39,632 nucleotides of DNA from Acidobacteriota bacterium (GCA_002730525.1 PCAK01000025.1:1-39632); one strand, 5' to 3'. Counted from the first letter of the stretch, positions 7,618-15,478 are shown. Program-made: numbers and translations. Notes: a model not told the origin generated them from the sequence alone.

Positions 7618-9096
7618 TCAGTAGAGGTTTCCAGCCCTGGCCGAGCCAGTGTAGTCCAGGTAGACGACCTTCAGCTCGGTGTAGAACGCGACTGCCTCGC
7701 GTCCCATCTCGCGGAGGCCCACGCCCGTCGCCTTCATCCCGCCGAACGGGATGTGCGCCTCGCCGCCGACGGTGGGCGAATTGACATGGACAATCCCGGC
7801 TTCGAGGTGGTCTACGAGCTTGAACGCCCGCGACACGTCGCGGGTATATACGGAGGCGGCGAGGCCGTAGCGGACGCCGTTGGCGACCGATAGGGCCGAC
7901 GCCACGTCGGGCACCCGGAGGACCGAGAGCACCGGGCCGAAGATCTCCTCCTGGGCGATTCGCATGTCGGGCGTGACCCGATCGAAGATCGTGGGCTCGA
8001 GAAAGTAGCCCCGGTCGTGGGCGTCGCCGGTCAGGCGGGTGCCGCCGGTGACGAGCTGAGCGCCCTCTTTCTGCCCCACGGCGAGGTAGTCGAGCACGGT
8101 ATTCATCTGGGTCTCATCCACCGACGGGCCGACGTCGGTGGCCGGGTCGAGGCCGTTGCCGACGACCAGCGACTTGACCCGGGCCTCGAGCCGCTCGACG
8201 AACTCGTCGGCGACGGCGTCGACGACGATCGCCCGGCTGGTCGCGGTGCAGCGCTGGCCCGAGGAGCCGTAGGCGCCCTGGGCGGCGCTGGCGACGGCCA
8301 ACTCGAGGTCGGCGTCGTCGAGAACGACGATCGGGTTCTTGCCGCCCATCTCACACTGGCACTTGATGCCGCGCGCGGCGCCCGCCCCGTAGAGGCGGCT
8401 GCCGATGTCGTTCGATCCGGTGAACGACACACCGCGAATTGCCGGGTGAGCGAGCAAGGCCTCGCCGACGTCACGACCGCTGCCGTAGACCACGTTGAGG
8501 ATGCCCGGCGGAGCGTCGCACTCGGTGAAGATGTCGGCGAGGAGGGCGACCGAGAGCGGCGTCAGCGATGCGGGCTTCAAGACCACGGTATTGCCACACG
8601 CGAGCGCCGGGGCCAGTTTCCAGACCGGGATCGCGACGGGGAAATTCCAGGGTGTGATGAGGGCCAGCGGTCCGATCGGCTCGCGGACCGTGTAGCAGAA
8701 GTTGTAGGGCAGTTCCGACGGAATCGTCTCGCCCAGCAAGCGGCGGCCCTCGCCCGCGTAGAACTCGACGACGTTGATGGCCCGCTGCACCTCGCCTTTC
8801 GACTCGGCGAGGGTCTTGCCTTCCTCACGGGTCAGCGCTTCCGCGAGTTCGTCGCGCCGCGCCTCCATCCGGCGCTGCACCCGGTAGAGCAGCTGGCCGC
8901 GCTGCGGGGCGGGCGTGGCGCGCCAGCCCAGATACGCCCGTTCGGCCGCCTTCACGGCGGCCGCCGCATCGGCGGCCGTCGATCTGGGCGACTCGGCGAC
9001 AATCTCGGTCGTGTCCGCTGGGTTGATGTCAGGCTGCCGGGCGGTGTCGGCAGCCGCGCGGCACTGTCCGTTGATGAAGTTCTCGAGAGTGCGCAT
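7618..9096 (-). CDS. NAD(P)-dependent aldehyde dehydrogenase, succinate/2,5-dioxovalerate semialdehyde type (492 aa)
   Basis: Oxidises an aldehyde to its acid in the cytosol. Catalytic residues are visible: N151 (TPWNFPVA), K174 (VVLKPAS), E249 (CEMGGKNP) and nucleophile C283 (GQRCTATSR). Length is typical for the superfamily. The sequence style (GGKNPIVVLDDADLELAV, GQRCTATSR) is nearest to the ketoglutarate-semialdehyde/succinate-semialdehyde group as I recall them, but substrate cannot be fixed from motifs. A TATAAT hexamer lies 50 bases above the ATG. Divergent from a HAD phosphatase gene, and close to an aminotransferase, which would supply semialdehyde-type substrates if they share a pathway (inference). 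Confidence 0.92.
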   Translation of the reverse strand: MRTLENFINGQCRAAADTARQPDINPADTTEIVAESPRSTAADAAAAVKAAERAYLGWRATPAPQRGQLLYRVQRRMEARRDELAEALTREEGKTLAESKGEVQRAINVVEFYAGEGRRLLGETIPSELPYNFCYTVREPIGPLALITPWNFPVAIPVWKLAPALACGNTVVLKPASLTPLSVALLADIFTECDAPPGILNVVYGSGRDVGEALLAHPAIRGVSFTGSNDIGSRLYGAGAARGIKCQCEMGGKNPIVVLDDADLELAVASAAQGAYGSSGQRCTATSRAIVVDAVADEFVERLEARVKSLVVGNGLDPATDVGPSVDETQMNTVLDYLAVGQKEGAQLVTGGTRLTGDAHDRGYFLEPTIFDRVTPDMRIAQEEIFGPVLSVLRVPDVASALSVANGVRYGLAASVYTRDVSRAFKLVDHLEAGIVHVNSPTVGGEAHIPFGGMKATGVGLREMGREAVAFYTELKVVYLDYTGSARAGNLY

Positions 9097-9146
9097 GATG
9101 TGTCCGGTCGGCGAGGGCGGTGTGGTACAAGGCCTGTGTCGCTGGG

Positions 9147-9152
9147 ATTATA
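9147..9152 (-). promoter_or_regulatory. Probable -10 element of the aldehyde dehydrogenase gene
   Basis: A perfect minus-strand TATAAT, giving a leader of about 40-45 bases before the ATG at 9096. The overlapping plus-strand sequence TTATAGC may serve the divergent HAD gene, but that is weaker. Confidence 0.45.
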
Positions 9153-9221
9153 GCAGTCGTGGCGACTGTGGAGGCCGACGCCGACGGCGTTGGCCCCTGT
9201 CCATCTCGTGGAGCCCGTCGC

Positions 9222-9944
9222 GTGGCCGATATCGACATTCCGTACCGACGCCTGACAACGATCTTTCTCGACGCCGGCAATACGATCGTCGCGATGGAGC
9301 TGGGCTACATCGTCGAGGCGCTCGAGGCGGCCGGCATCACCTGCGACCCGGTCGCGCTGCGGCGAGCCGAGGCCGCGGCTCGGCCCGTTGTGTCGGCGGC
9401 GCTGCCGACGCTACGTTCGACCGAGACGATGGGGACGTTCGAGTTCTACGTTCGAGAGATGCTGGCGCGCGCGCCGCTGACGCCGGAACAGGACCGCGAG
9501 GCCCTGGCGCGGCTCGCGCACGACCTGGCCCCCCTCATGGACCGCGTCGGCCGCGTCGCGTTCTGGTCGTATGTCCTTCCCGGTGTGCCCGAGGCCCTGG
9601 CCGGCCTCCGCGAGCGCGGCCTGAATCTCTCCGTGGTGAGCAATTCCGACGGCACGGTCGAGCGGCTGCTGACCGAGGTGGGGCTCCGCCCATTCTTCGA
9701 TACGGTCGTCGATTCGCACGTTGTCGGCTACGAAAAGCCGGATCCAAGAATCTTCACGCACGCGATGGAGACTGTCGGGGCGACCGCGGGCACGACGCTG
9801 CACGTCGGCGACCTCTATGAGGCGGATGTGGTGGGTGCGCGCGCGGCGGGCCTGCATGCGCTGCTGCTCGACCCGTTCGATGACTGGCCGGACGTTGACT
9901 GCGCTCGGGCGGTCGATCTGACGGCCCTCGTCGCGCGGCTGTAG
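9222..9944 (+). CDS. HAD-family phosphatase (240 aa)
   Basis: A haloacid dehalogenase-type hydrolase. Motif I is FLDAGNTIV: the nucleophile Asp is present and the usual second Asp is Gly, a form known in GNTL-type members. Motif II is the Ser in VVSNSDG, motif III the Lys in GYEKPDPRIF, and motif IV HVGDLYEADVVGA. The cap is the four-helix kind between motifs I and II. GTG 9222 is preferred since it puts the hydrolase core near the N-terminus; an in-frame ATG at 9120 would add 34 residues unlike the family. Substrate unknown. It converges on the aminotransferase gene. Confidence 0.88.
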   Translation: MADIDIPYRRLTTIFLDAGNTIVAMELGYIVEALEAAGITCDPVALRRAEAAARPVVSAALPTLRSTETMGTFEFYVREMLARAPLTPEQDREALARLAHDLAPLMDRVGRVAFWSYVLPGVPEALAGLRERGLNLSVVSNSDGTVERLLTEVGLRPFFDTVVDSHVVGYEKPDPRIFTHAMETVGATAGTTLHVGDLYEADVVGARAAGLHALLLDPFDDWPDVDCARAVDLTALVARL

Positions 9945-10034
9945 CGGTTACCGCTCCATCATCTTCGCCAGACCGCCGAGCCCCGATCCCTCGCCTCCGA
10001 GCCGAGGTCGAGGACGACGATCTTTCCCGGGATG

Positions 10035-11342
10035 TCAGGCGCCGACCGGCACCGTGTCGGCCACCTGGGCAAGCGAGCGATCGAGGATGTCAACCGCGGC
10101 GCCGACGTCGGCCTTCCCGATGTTGAGCGGCGGCGACAGCCGAACGACATTGCCGTGCAGACCGCCCTTCCCGATGAGCAAGCCGTGCTCGCGGGTCGCC
10201 TCCAGGAGCGCGTTCATGGCGGCCGGCGCAGGTTGCTTCGACTCCTTGTCGGCGACCAGCTCGATGGCTTGCATCAGCCCCTTGCCCCGCACGTCGCCAA
10301 TGATGCCGTGGCTCGCCTTGAGCTGCTCGAGGCCCGAGGCCAGCTCGCGTCCCATCGACGCGGCGTTGGCCAGCAGGCCTTCTTCCTCGATGACCTCAAT
10401 CGTCGCGAGCGCGGCGGTCGCGGTTACCGGATTGCCCCCGAACGTCGAGATCTGCGCGCCCTTGATCGCGCTCGCAATCTCGGGCGTGGTGACCGTCGCA
10501 CCGACCGGCGTGCCATTGGCCATCGCCTTGGCGCACGTGATGATGTCCGGCTCGATGCCCCAGTGCTCGACCCCGAACCAGTGATCCCCGGTGCGGCCGA
10601 AGCCTGTCTGGACCTCGTCGCTGATGATCAGGCCGCCGTGGGCGCGTACGATGGCCGCGAGTTCCCGCAGGTAGTCCTCCGGCGGCGTCACGAAGCCGCC
10701 CACGCCCTGGATCGGCTCCGCAATCAGCGCGGCGATCTTCCCCGACGTGGCGGTCTTGATCAGTTCTTCGACGTCGCGGGCGCAGAGCAGTTTGCACTCG
10801 GGGTAGGTCTGCTCGAAGGCGCAGCGGTAGCAGTAGGCGTTGTGGGCGTGCACGACGCCAGGATCGACGACCGGGCTCAGCCGCCAGTTGGCGTGCGCAG
10901 TCAGGGACATCGCGGTCTGTGACCGGCCGCTGTAGCCGTGGCGCAGCGCGATGATTTCGGTGCGGCCGGTGTGGAGCCGGGCCAGCAGGACTGCCGTTTC
11001 GTCGGCCTCGGTGCCGCTGTTCGTGAAGTAAGTCTTCGACAGCGCGCCGGGTGCGATCTCCGCCATCTTCTCGGCGAGCCGCACCGTCACTTCGTGGGGA
11101 AAGAAGGTCGACGTGTGCTGCAGCGTTCGGACTTGCTGTGCGATCCGGGCGGTCACCTTGGGGTGGCAGTGTCCGATGCCGACCGTCACGATGCCGCCGA
11201 AGAAGTCGAGGTACTGCTTGCCGTCGACGTCCCAGACGTGCTGCGCCTCGCCGCGGGTCAGCGGGAGCGGGTCGGTGTAGAACGTAGCCACCGACGGGAA
11301 CAGGAACTCCTTGTGCTTGGCGACGATTTCAGCTCGGTTCAT
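10035..11342 (-). CDS. Class III PLP aminotransferase, alanine-glyoxylate/AGXT2-like (435 aa)
   Basis: Transfers an amino group between an amino acid or omega-amine and a keto or aldehyde acceptor. The PLP lysine is K272 (TCAKAMANGTPVG) and the ring-binding aspartate is D242 (IISDEVQTGFGR); the phosphate-binding NSGTEADE segment is also present. The closest group I recognise is the alanine-glyoxylate/beta-alanine type. An insertion with four cysteines (C171, C174, C183, C187) sits before the middle of the protein and might bind a metal. A TATACT hexamer lies about 45 bases above the ATG. Neighbouring aldehyde dehydrogenase genes often complete omega-amino acid breakdown with such enzymes, which is a plausible but unproven partnership here. 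Confidence 0.9.
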   Translation of the reverse strand: MNRAEIVAKHKEFLFPSVATFYTDPLPLTRGEAQHVWDVDGKQYLDFFGGIVTVGIGHCHPKVTARIAQQVRTLQHTSTFFPHEVTVRLAEKMAEIAPGALSKTYFTNSGTEADETAVLLARLHTGRTEIIALRHGYSGRSQTAMSLTAHANWRLSPVVDPGVVHAHNAYCYRCAFEQTYPECKLLCARDVEELIKTATSGKIAALIAEPIQGVGGFVTPPEDYLRELAAIVRAHGGLIISDEVQTGFGRTGDHWFGVEHWGIEPDIITCAKAMANGTPVGATVTTPEIASAIKGAQISTFGGNPVTATAALATIEVIEEEGLLANAASMGRELASGLEQLKASHGIIGDVRGKGLMQAIELVADKESKQPAPAAMNALLEATREHGLLIGKGGLHGNVVRLSPPLNIGKADVGAAVDILDRSLAQVADTVPVGA

Positions 11343-11386
11343 GTGAGTGTCTCGCTGATGATGAAGAACGCGTGTCGGAAACGTGA

Positions 11387-11392
11387 AGTATA
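11387..11392 (-). promoter_or_regulatory. Probable -10 element of the class III aminotransferase gene
   Basis: Minus-strand TATACT with a leader of about 38 bases to the ATG at 11342. No clear -35 was identified. Confidence 0.4.
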
Positions 11393-11415
11393 TCGCACCG
11401 GATCGACCCGGACGG

Positions 11416-11844
11416 CTACGGGCGCAAGCTCATCTCGACGTAGCCGCCGGCCTCGGTCCACTGCACGCGGCGATCGGGCAGGCCATTCTTGCCGCCGGTC
11501 GGGTAGAAGTACACGAGCACCTCGGTGTACGAATCGGTGACTGGCCCGGTGAGCCGTTGCGCGATCGACTTGGCGTCGCTCAGGTTCTCGGCCTCGACCT
11601 TCAAGACGAGCGCGAAGTGCGCCGAGAGCTGGTCGACCAGACGCCAGCCGGCGCCGGCCAGGCGCACGCGGGGTCGGCCCGACAGGACGTCCACCTGGGG
11701 TGTGAGCGCCCGATCGAGACCGGGTCGGGGCGCGGCCGTCGCGGTCGGCGCGCGCCCGTCACGCTCCATGACCCAGAGTAGCAAGGCGATCAGGACGATC
11801 TGGGCGGTGAAGGCGCCGCCGATCACGAGGACGCGGGTAGGCAT
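11416..11844 (-). CDS. Membrane-anchored hypothetical protein (142 aa)
   Basis: I do not recognise the family. The protein starts with one membrane segment (about residues 5-24, VLVIGGAFTAQIVLIALLLWV), then a Pro/Ala linker and a periplasmic domain of about 95 residues with alternating hydrophobic strands (FALVLKVEAENL, YTEVLVYFYPTGG). That topology fits an envelope protein anchored at its N-terminus. ATG 11844 is chosen because it puts the membrane segment right after MPTR; the frame stays open upstream but would overlap the next gene's end. Same direction as the Arg/Asp-rich gene upstream and 22 bases from it, so they are probably cotranscribed. Confidence 0.72.
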   Translation of the reverse strand: MPTRVLVIGGAFTAQIVLIALLLWVMERDGRAPTATAAPRPGLDRALTPQVDVLSGRPRVRLAGAGWRLVDQLSAHFALVLKVEAENLSDAKSIAQRLTGPVTDSYTEVLVYFYPTGGKNGLPDRRVQWTEAGGYVEMSLRP

Positions 11845-11866
11845 CAGGTTGGCCCGGGCCGTGAGA

Positions 11867-12115
11867 TCACTTCGCCGGCGGATCGCGCCGGTCGATCTTG
11901 CGGCGATCAACGCCCTGTCGGCGGCCGCTGGGCCCCTCGAGGCCAGGCTTCGTTTGCCGCCGGTCGGTGACCTTGCGGCGCGCGTCCGAGCTGCGGTCCT
12001 CGGCAGTCCGCCGGTCGGCCGCGGATCGGCCGGCGGTGGGGTCGGTCTTCGTCTTGCGGGTCACGTCGGTTTCCGCGGCAATGTCAATGCTCGGCAAAGG
12101 GCCGAAGCGTGTCAA
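11867..12115 (-). CDS. Small Arg/Asp-rich hypothetical protein (about 82 aa)
   Basis: The product is dominated by charged repeats of the DRR kind (ADRRTAEDR, TDRRQTK, GVDRRKIDRRD) and is predicted to be disordered. No domain is recognised. The first available start is TTG at 12115; internal GTG codons could also be used, so the N-terminus is uncertain. The gene is in line with the following membrane-anchored ORF. Low-complexity sequence in GC-rich DNA can keep a frame open by chance, so the call is moderate. Confidence 0.5.
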   Translation of the reverse strand: MTRFGPLPSIDIAAETDVTRKTKTDPTAGRSAADRRTAEDRSSDARRKVTDRRQTKPGLEGPSGRRQGVDRRKIDRRDPPAK

Positions 12116-12158
12116 GCGGGCAATTGACCGCCCTTTTTCCCCTCGCCCCGGGCCGAGT

Positions 12159-12164
12159 TATCAT
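12159..12164 (+). promoter_or_regulatory. Possible -10 element of the selenoprotein peroxiredoxin gene
   Basis: TATCAT about 80 bases above the ATG at 12243. The leader would be roughly 70 bases and ends in a ribosome-binding site GAGAGGA about 7 bases before the ATG. No strong -35 hexamer is seen. Confidence 0.3.
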
Positions 12165-12242
12165 GCAGATTCTTCGACGGACAGGCTGAACCGCGGATCT
12201 TTTTGGGCTCGCCCGAGACGGGGGCGCGCGAGAGGAATCGAA

Positions 12243-12773
12243 ATGATGAAGCTGATGTTGCTCGCGGGGATCATGGTGGGCGTGCTAGCCATCTCGACTG
12301 TCGCGAACGCCCAGGAACTGAGCCCTGGCGATGCCGCGCCGGCGTTCTCGCTCATCGGATCGGACGGCGAGACGCATTCGCTGGTGGACCATGCCGGTCG
12401 GACCGTCGTGTTGGCCTGGTTCCCCAAAGCCTTTACCGGTGGTTGAACGGCCGAATGCAAGTCGTTCCGTGAGAACAGTGATTCCATTCGTGAGTACGAC
12501 GCCGCGTATTACATGGTCAGCGTCGACGATGCCGAAACCAATCGCAAGTTCGCCGAGTCGCTCGACGCGGACTTCCCCCTACTGAGCAACCCCGAGGGTG
12601 ATGTCGCGCGGGCCTACGGCGTCGTGTCGCCCGAGCGGGAGTTCCCGCAGCGCTGGACGTTCTACATCAGCGGAGACGGGACGATTCTCCACATCGACAA
12701 GGAAGTGAATCCGGCGATGGCCGGGGAGCAGTTGGTCGAGAACTTCGCCAGGCTCAACGTGCCGAACCGGTAG
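12243..12773 (+). CDS. Secreted peroxiredoxin-type selenoprotein with in-frame TGA at the catalytic position (176 aa)
   Basis: The frame from ATG 12243 runs 67 codons to TGA (12444-12446) and then stays open in the same frame to TAG 12771-12773. The upstream half has a signal peptide (hydrophobic LMLLAGIMVGVLAI, cleavage after ANA) and a thioredoxin-fold start. The residues around the TGA read PKAFTGG-(TGA)-TAEC, which is the peroxiredoxin PxxxTxxC motif with TGA exactly at the peroxidatic cysteine, residue 68. The downstream half is the rest of the fold (YMVSVDDAETNRKFAES, FPLLSNPEG, GVVSPEREFPQRWTFYI). Selenocysteine peroxiredoxins are known in bacteria, so recoding is the best reading. C72 is the only other Cys/Sec-like residue. 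Role: periplasmic thiol-dependent peroxide reduction. sel genes are not in the window. A TGC-to-TGA error or pseudogene is the alternative. Confidence 0.85.
12453..12484 (+). promoter_or_regulatory. Candidate bacterial SECIS hairpin in the peroxiredoxin mRNA
   Basis: Starting 6 bases after the UGA, GAAT (12453-12456) pairs with ATTC (12481-12484), CA (12458-12459) with TG (12479-12480), and GTTC (12464-12467) with GAAC (12473-12476), closing a CGUGA loop at 12468-12472. The loop begins 22 bases after the UGA and has G as its second base, matching the published general model of bacterial SECIS elements (loop about 16-37 bases from UGA, early loop G, a U nearby). A shorter alternative hairpin (GAATG/CGTTC) also exists. 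Folding was done by eye. Confidence 0.5.
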
Positions 12774-12793
12774 GCCGAGCGTCCGGTCATTCA

Positions 12794-12881
12794 ACGACGC
12801 CGCGGGGTGGCCCGATGAGCCGCCTCGCGGCGTTCGTCTGTACACGCGGGTGTCTCGTGAGCGCGCGGCGAAAGCCGCGCG
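12794..12881. repeat. Two hairpins between convergent peroxiredoxin and tatA genes
   Basis: The first is a long imperfect inverted repeat (12794-12807 with 12823-12837, ACGACGCCGCGGGG against its near complement). The second is a perfect eight-pair stem with a GAAA loop (CGCGCGGC at 12862-12869, GCCGCGCG at 12874-12881). They sit where transcription from both sides should end and may act as bidirectional terminators or an RNA-protecting structure, although neither is followed by a T tract. Confidence 0.45.
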
Positions 12882-12912
12882 AGGAGGCGGTCGAGGACCG
12901 GGGAGGGGGCGC

Positions 12913-13077
12913 CTAGGAGTCCTCGGACGGGCCGTTCGGGTCCTTGACCTCGTCCTTGAAGCCCCGAATCGCCTTGCCCATCCCTTTCCCGATTCCCGAC
13001 AGCCGGTTCGCGCCGAAGATCAGGAGCAGGATGAAGAAGATGACGACCAGTTCCATCAGGCCGATTCCAAAGGGCAT
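12913..13077 (-). CDS. tatA: Sec-independent translocase subunit TatA (54 aa)
   Basis: Forms the pore-building part of the twin-arginine export system. The layout is typical: a short periplasmic start, one membrane helix (MELVVIFFILLLIFGANRL), the FG hinge, an amphipathic helix (GIGKGMGKAIRGFKDEV) and a charged tail. The length is at the short end of the family. A minus-strand TATCTT lies 6 bases above the ATG, suggesting a leaderless message. No tatB or tatC is beside it. At least six Tat substrates are encoded in this window, one of them divergently 86 bases away, so the location is meaningful but not proof of shared control. Confidence 0.93.
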   Translation of the reverse strand: MPFGIGLMELVVIFFILLLIFGANRLSGIGKGMGKAIRGFKDEVKDPNGPSEDS

Positions 13078-13163
13078 GTGCCAAGATACCACGGGGGGGG
13101 CGCGGGCCGAAAGCGGGCGGGGCGCGCGAGCGAATTCGATCAGCGGGAATTTACTGGAGGCAT

Positions 13164-13871
13164 ATGGATCATTCAGCGAAGACTCCACGGCGTGTCTTTC
13201 TCGGGCGGGCGCTGAGCGGTTCCGCCCTGGCGTGGGTGGTCGGCGGTGGGGCCGGCGGCACGGCGGCCGAGCAGCGGGCCGAACTGCCCCGGCGGCGTCT
13301 GGCCGAGCCGGGTCCGATGCTGCCGCCCGTGCCGGCGATCTTCATGACGGTCAACGGCCGGCCGGGCGATCCGGAGGAGATCTCGGTGACTTGGACGTTC
13401 GTCGTCAACGGCGAGCCGCCCCAGGTGGGCATCGCCGTCGGCGACGAGCACATCGCGCGGGATCTCGTCGCGATGCACCAGGAGTTCGTCCTGAACGTGC
13501 CGACCGCCGGCCTCGTCCACCCGTTCGACGTCGTTGACATGAACTCGAGCCGAGTGGCCGACAAGTTCGCTATGGCCGGGCTGAGTCGGGGTACTGCAGC
13601 GGTCGTGGACGCGCCGACGATCAACGAGTCGCCGATCCAACTCGAGTGCCGGGTGTTGCACACGCTCAGGGTGCCGCCCGAGCGGACGATCTATGTCGCC
13701 GAGGTGGTGGCCACCTCGGTGCACGAGGGGATCTGCGACGAGGCGGGCCGCCTTAACGTCAACGCGGCGCGGTTCTTCGGGATGACCGCCGGCAGCGGGG
13801 AGTTCTACACACTCGGTCGGAAGGTCGGACACATCGGCCAGTCGGTCGGCCGAAGCGACATCCGCTACTAG
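13164..13871 (+). CDS. Tat-exported flavin reductase-like (FMN-binding split-barrel) protein (235 aa)
   Basis: The N-terminus carries a twin-arginine signal (TPRRVFLGRALSG) followed by an Ala/Gly-rich hydrophobic stretch. From about residue 55 the sequence looks like a flavin reductase-like domain that binds FMN: FMTVNGRPGDPEEISVTWTF, then VGIAVGDEHIARDLV, EFVLNVPT, and the NESPIQLECRVLHT strand. Tat export suits a protein that folds around a cofactor before transport. The ATG has a GGAGG ribosome-binding site 5-6 bases upstream. Electron donor and acceptor are unknown. It is divergent from tatA. Confidence 0.75.
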   Translation: MDHSAKTPRRVFLGRALSGSALAWVVGGGAGGTAAEQRAELPRRRLAEPGPMLPPVPAIFMTVNGRPGDPEEISVTWTFVVNGEPPQVGIAVGDEHIARDLVAMHQEFVLNVPTAGLVHPFDVVDMNSSRVADKFAMAGLSRGTAAVVDAPTINESPIQLECRVLHTLRVPPERTIYVAEVVATSVHEGICDEAGRLNVNAARFFGMTAGSGEFYTLGRKVGHIGQSVGRSDIRY

Positions 13872-13914
13872 TGGCGCCCGTCGCTTCCTGGTCAATGCTC
13901 GAATAGGTGCAGGG

Positions 13915-15432
13915 GTGAGTCTGCGATCGCGATTATCCGATCCCCCGACGATCCGGCGCGCCGCGCGGTTCGCCGGCCCCGTCCTCGCCGTCCTCGTCTA
14001 TGTCCTCCTGCCCGAGGCCTACGCGGCGGAAGGGGCGCGCGTCGCGTTCAGCCATGCGGGGCGGGCGACCACCGCCCTGGCTGCCTGGATGGCGCTCTGG
14101 TGGCTCACCGAGGCGATCGAGATTCCCGCCACAGCGCTCCTGCCGCTGGTCGTGCTGCCGCTCGTCGGTGCCGGTCCGATCCGGGAGGTCGCGGCGCCCT
14201 ACGCCCACGATCTCATCTTCCTCTTCATGGGTGGGTTCGTCCTCTCGATGGCGATGCAGCGTTGGGAGTTGCATCGGAGGATCGCGCTGGTGACATTGTC
14301 GATCGTTGGCACGAACCCGCCAAGGATCGTCGCGGGCTTCATGATCGCCACCGCCGGCCTGAGCATGTGGCTGTCGAACACGGCGACGACGATCATGATG
14401 TTGCCGATCGCCCTGAGCGTCGTTGCGATGGTCGGGGATCGGCAAGGCGGTGCCATCGCCGAGGAGCGACATCGGCTGGCGGTGTGCCTGATGCTCGGGA
14501 TCGCCTACGCGGCGTCTATCGGCGGTGTCGGAACGATCATCGGATCGCCGCCGAACCTGTTCCTCGTCTCGTACATCCGCGAGTCGCTCGGCCGTGACAT
14601 CACTTTCGCGCAGTGGATGGCGATGGGGCTGCCGCTCGTGCTCGTCTTTCTGCCGGTCACCTGGTGGCTCCTGACCAGGGTGCTCTTTCCACTGCCGTCA
14701 CGCGCGCTCGGCGGCGCCGACGCCATCCGGGCGGCACACGTGGCGTTGCCGCCGATGAGTGTGGCGGAGCGGACGGTGACCGTTGTCTTTGGCGCCGCGG
14801 CACTGGCCTGGATCGGGCGGGCGTGGCTGACGGGCGTCACCGTGGCGGGCGTCCGTCCCCTCGCCGGCCTGACCGACTCCGGAATCGCGATGACGGCGGC
14901 GCTGAGCCTCTTCGTCCTGCCTTCGCGGTCGGCCGGGGCAGGTGCCGTCATGCGGTGGCGCGATCTGGACGCGATGCCATGGGGGATCCTCGTGCTGTTC
15001 GGCGGCGGGTTGAGTCTGGCCGCGGCGATTCAGGCGAACGGCGTGGACGCGTTCCTTGGCCGCCAGGCCGCGGCGTGGCAGGGGATCCCGAGTTGGCTAC
15101 TCATCGTCCTCGTGACGACGCTGGTGATCTTCCTGACCGAGTTGACGAGCAACACGGCCACCGCGGCGACGTTCGTGCCGATCCTCGGAGGGATCGCGCC
15201 TGGCCTCGGCGTTCACCCGTATCTCCTGATCGTCCCGGCGGCGCTCGCCGCGTCCTGGGCGTTCATGCTGCCGGTGGCGACGCCGCCCAACGCGATCGTC
15301 TTCGGCTCGGGCCACGTGTCGGTAGCAGATATGCGCCGCGCGGGCGTCCGCCTCAACATCGCGGGCATCGTTATTCTGACCGGTCTCACCTACTTCATCG
15401 CGCTGCCGCTGCTCGGCGTGCCGCTGGCCTGA
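13915..15432 (+). CDS. DASS/SLC13-type sodium-dependent anion or dicarboxylate symporter (505 aa)
   Basis: An inner-membrane transporter for C4-dicarboxylates, citrate-like anions or sulfate. It has about a dozen hydrophobic segments and the two SNT sodium-binding motifs that define the family (WLSNTATTIMM in the first half, TSNTATAATFVP in the second), placed symmetrically as in the VcINDY structure. The C-terminal LPVATPPNAIVFGSG motif is also typical. The start is GTG 13915, preceded by a G-rich stretch; an ATG alternative is not near. It lies 43 bases after the flavin-reductase-like gene, same strand. Substrate is not decided by sequence. Confidence 0.93.
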   Translation: MSLRSRLSDPPTIRRAARFAGPVLAVLVYVLLPEAYAAEGARVAFSHAGRATTALAAWMALWWLTEAIEIPATALLPLVVLPLVGAGPIREVAAPYAHDLIFLFMGGFVLSMAMQRWELHRRIALVTLSIVGTNPPRIVAGFMIATAGLSMWLSNTATTIMMLPIALSVVAMVGDRQGGAIAEERHRLAVCLMLGIAYAASIGGVGTIIGSPPNLFLVSYIRESLGRDITFAQWMAMGLPLVLVFLPVTWWLLTRVLFPLPSRALGGADAIRAAHVALPPMSVAERTVTVVFGAAALAWIGRAWLTGVTVAGVRPLAGLTDSGIAMTAALSLFVLPSRSAGAGAVMRWRDLDAMPWGILVLFGGGLSLAAAIQANGVDAFLGRQAAAWQGIPSWLLIVLVTTLVIFLTELTSNTATAATFVPILGGIAPGLGVHPYLLIVPAALAASWAFMLPVATPPNAIVFGSGHVSVADMRRAGVRLNIAGIVILTGLTYFIALPLLGVPLA

Positions 15433-15472
15433 GCCCGAGCCTCGCCGAGTCGGGAGCCTGACTGTCGGGCAC

Positions 15473-15478
15473 TATAAT
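15473..15478 (+). promoter_or_regulatory. Probable -10 element of the MhpD-like lipoprotein gene
   Basis: A perfect TATAAT, giving a leader of about 65 bases before the ATG at 15552. A strong -35 hexamer was not found at the 17-base spacing. Confidence 0.45.

Noticed and set aside
7415-7624. 69-codon plus-strand frame downstream of the GEMM-like element
   Set aside because: Would have been a natural riboswitch target, but it lacks a ribosome-binding site and protein-like composition.
8017-9153. 378-codon plus-strand frame over the aldehyde dehydrogenase
   Set aside because: Shadow of a gene with all catalytic residues intact; no domain of its own.
9945-10034. Possible C-terminal remnant on the minus strand (PGKIVVLDL then GGLAKMMER after a frame change)
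   Set aside because: Looks protein-like when one frameshift is allowed, but it is too short and no family could be named.
10032-10922. 296-codon plus-strand frame over the class III aminotransferase
   Set aside because: Shadow frame; the minus strand carries the PLP lysine and aspartate.
12110-12137. GGGC...GCCC followed by TTTTT as a plus-strand terminator, and TTGACA overlapping the start of the Arg/Asp-rich ORF as a -35
   Set aside because: The stem is only four pairs with no plus-strand gene to terminate, and no -10 stands at the right distance from the TTGACA.
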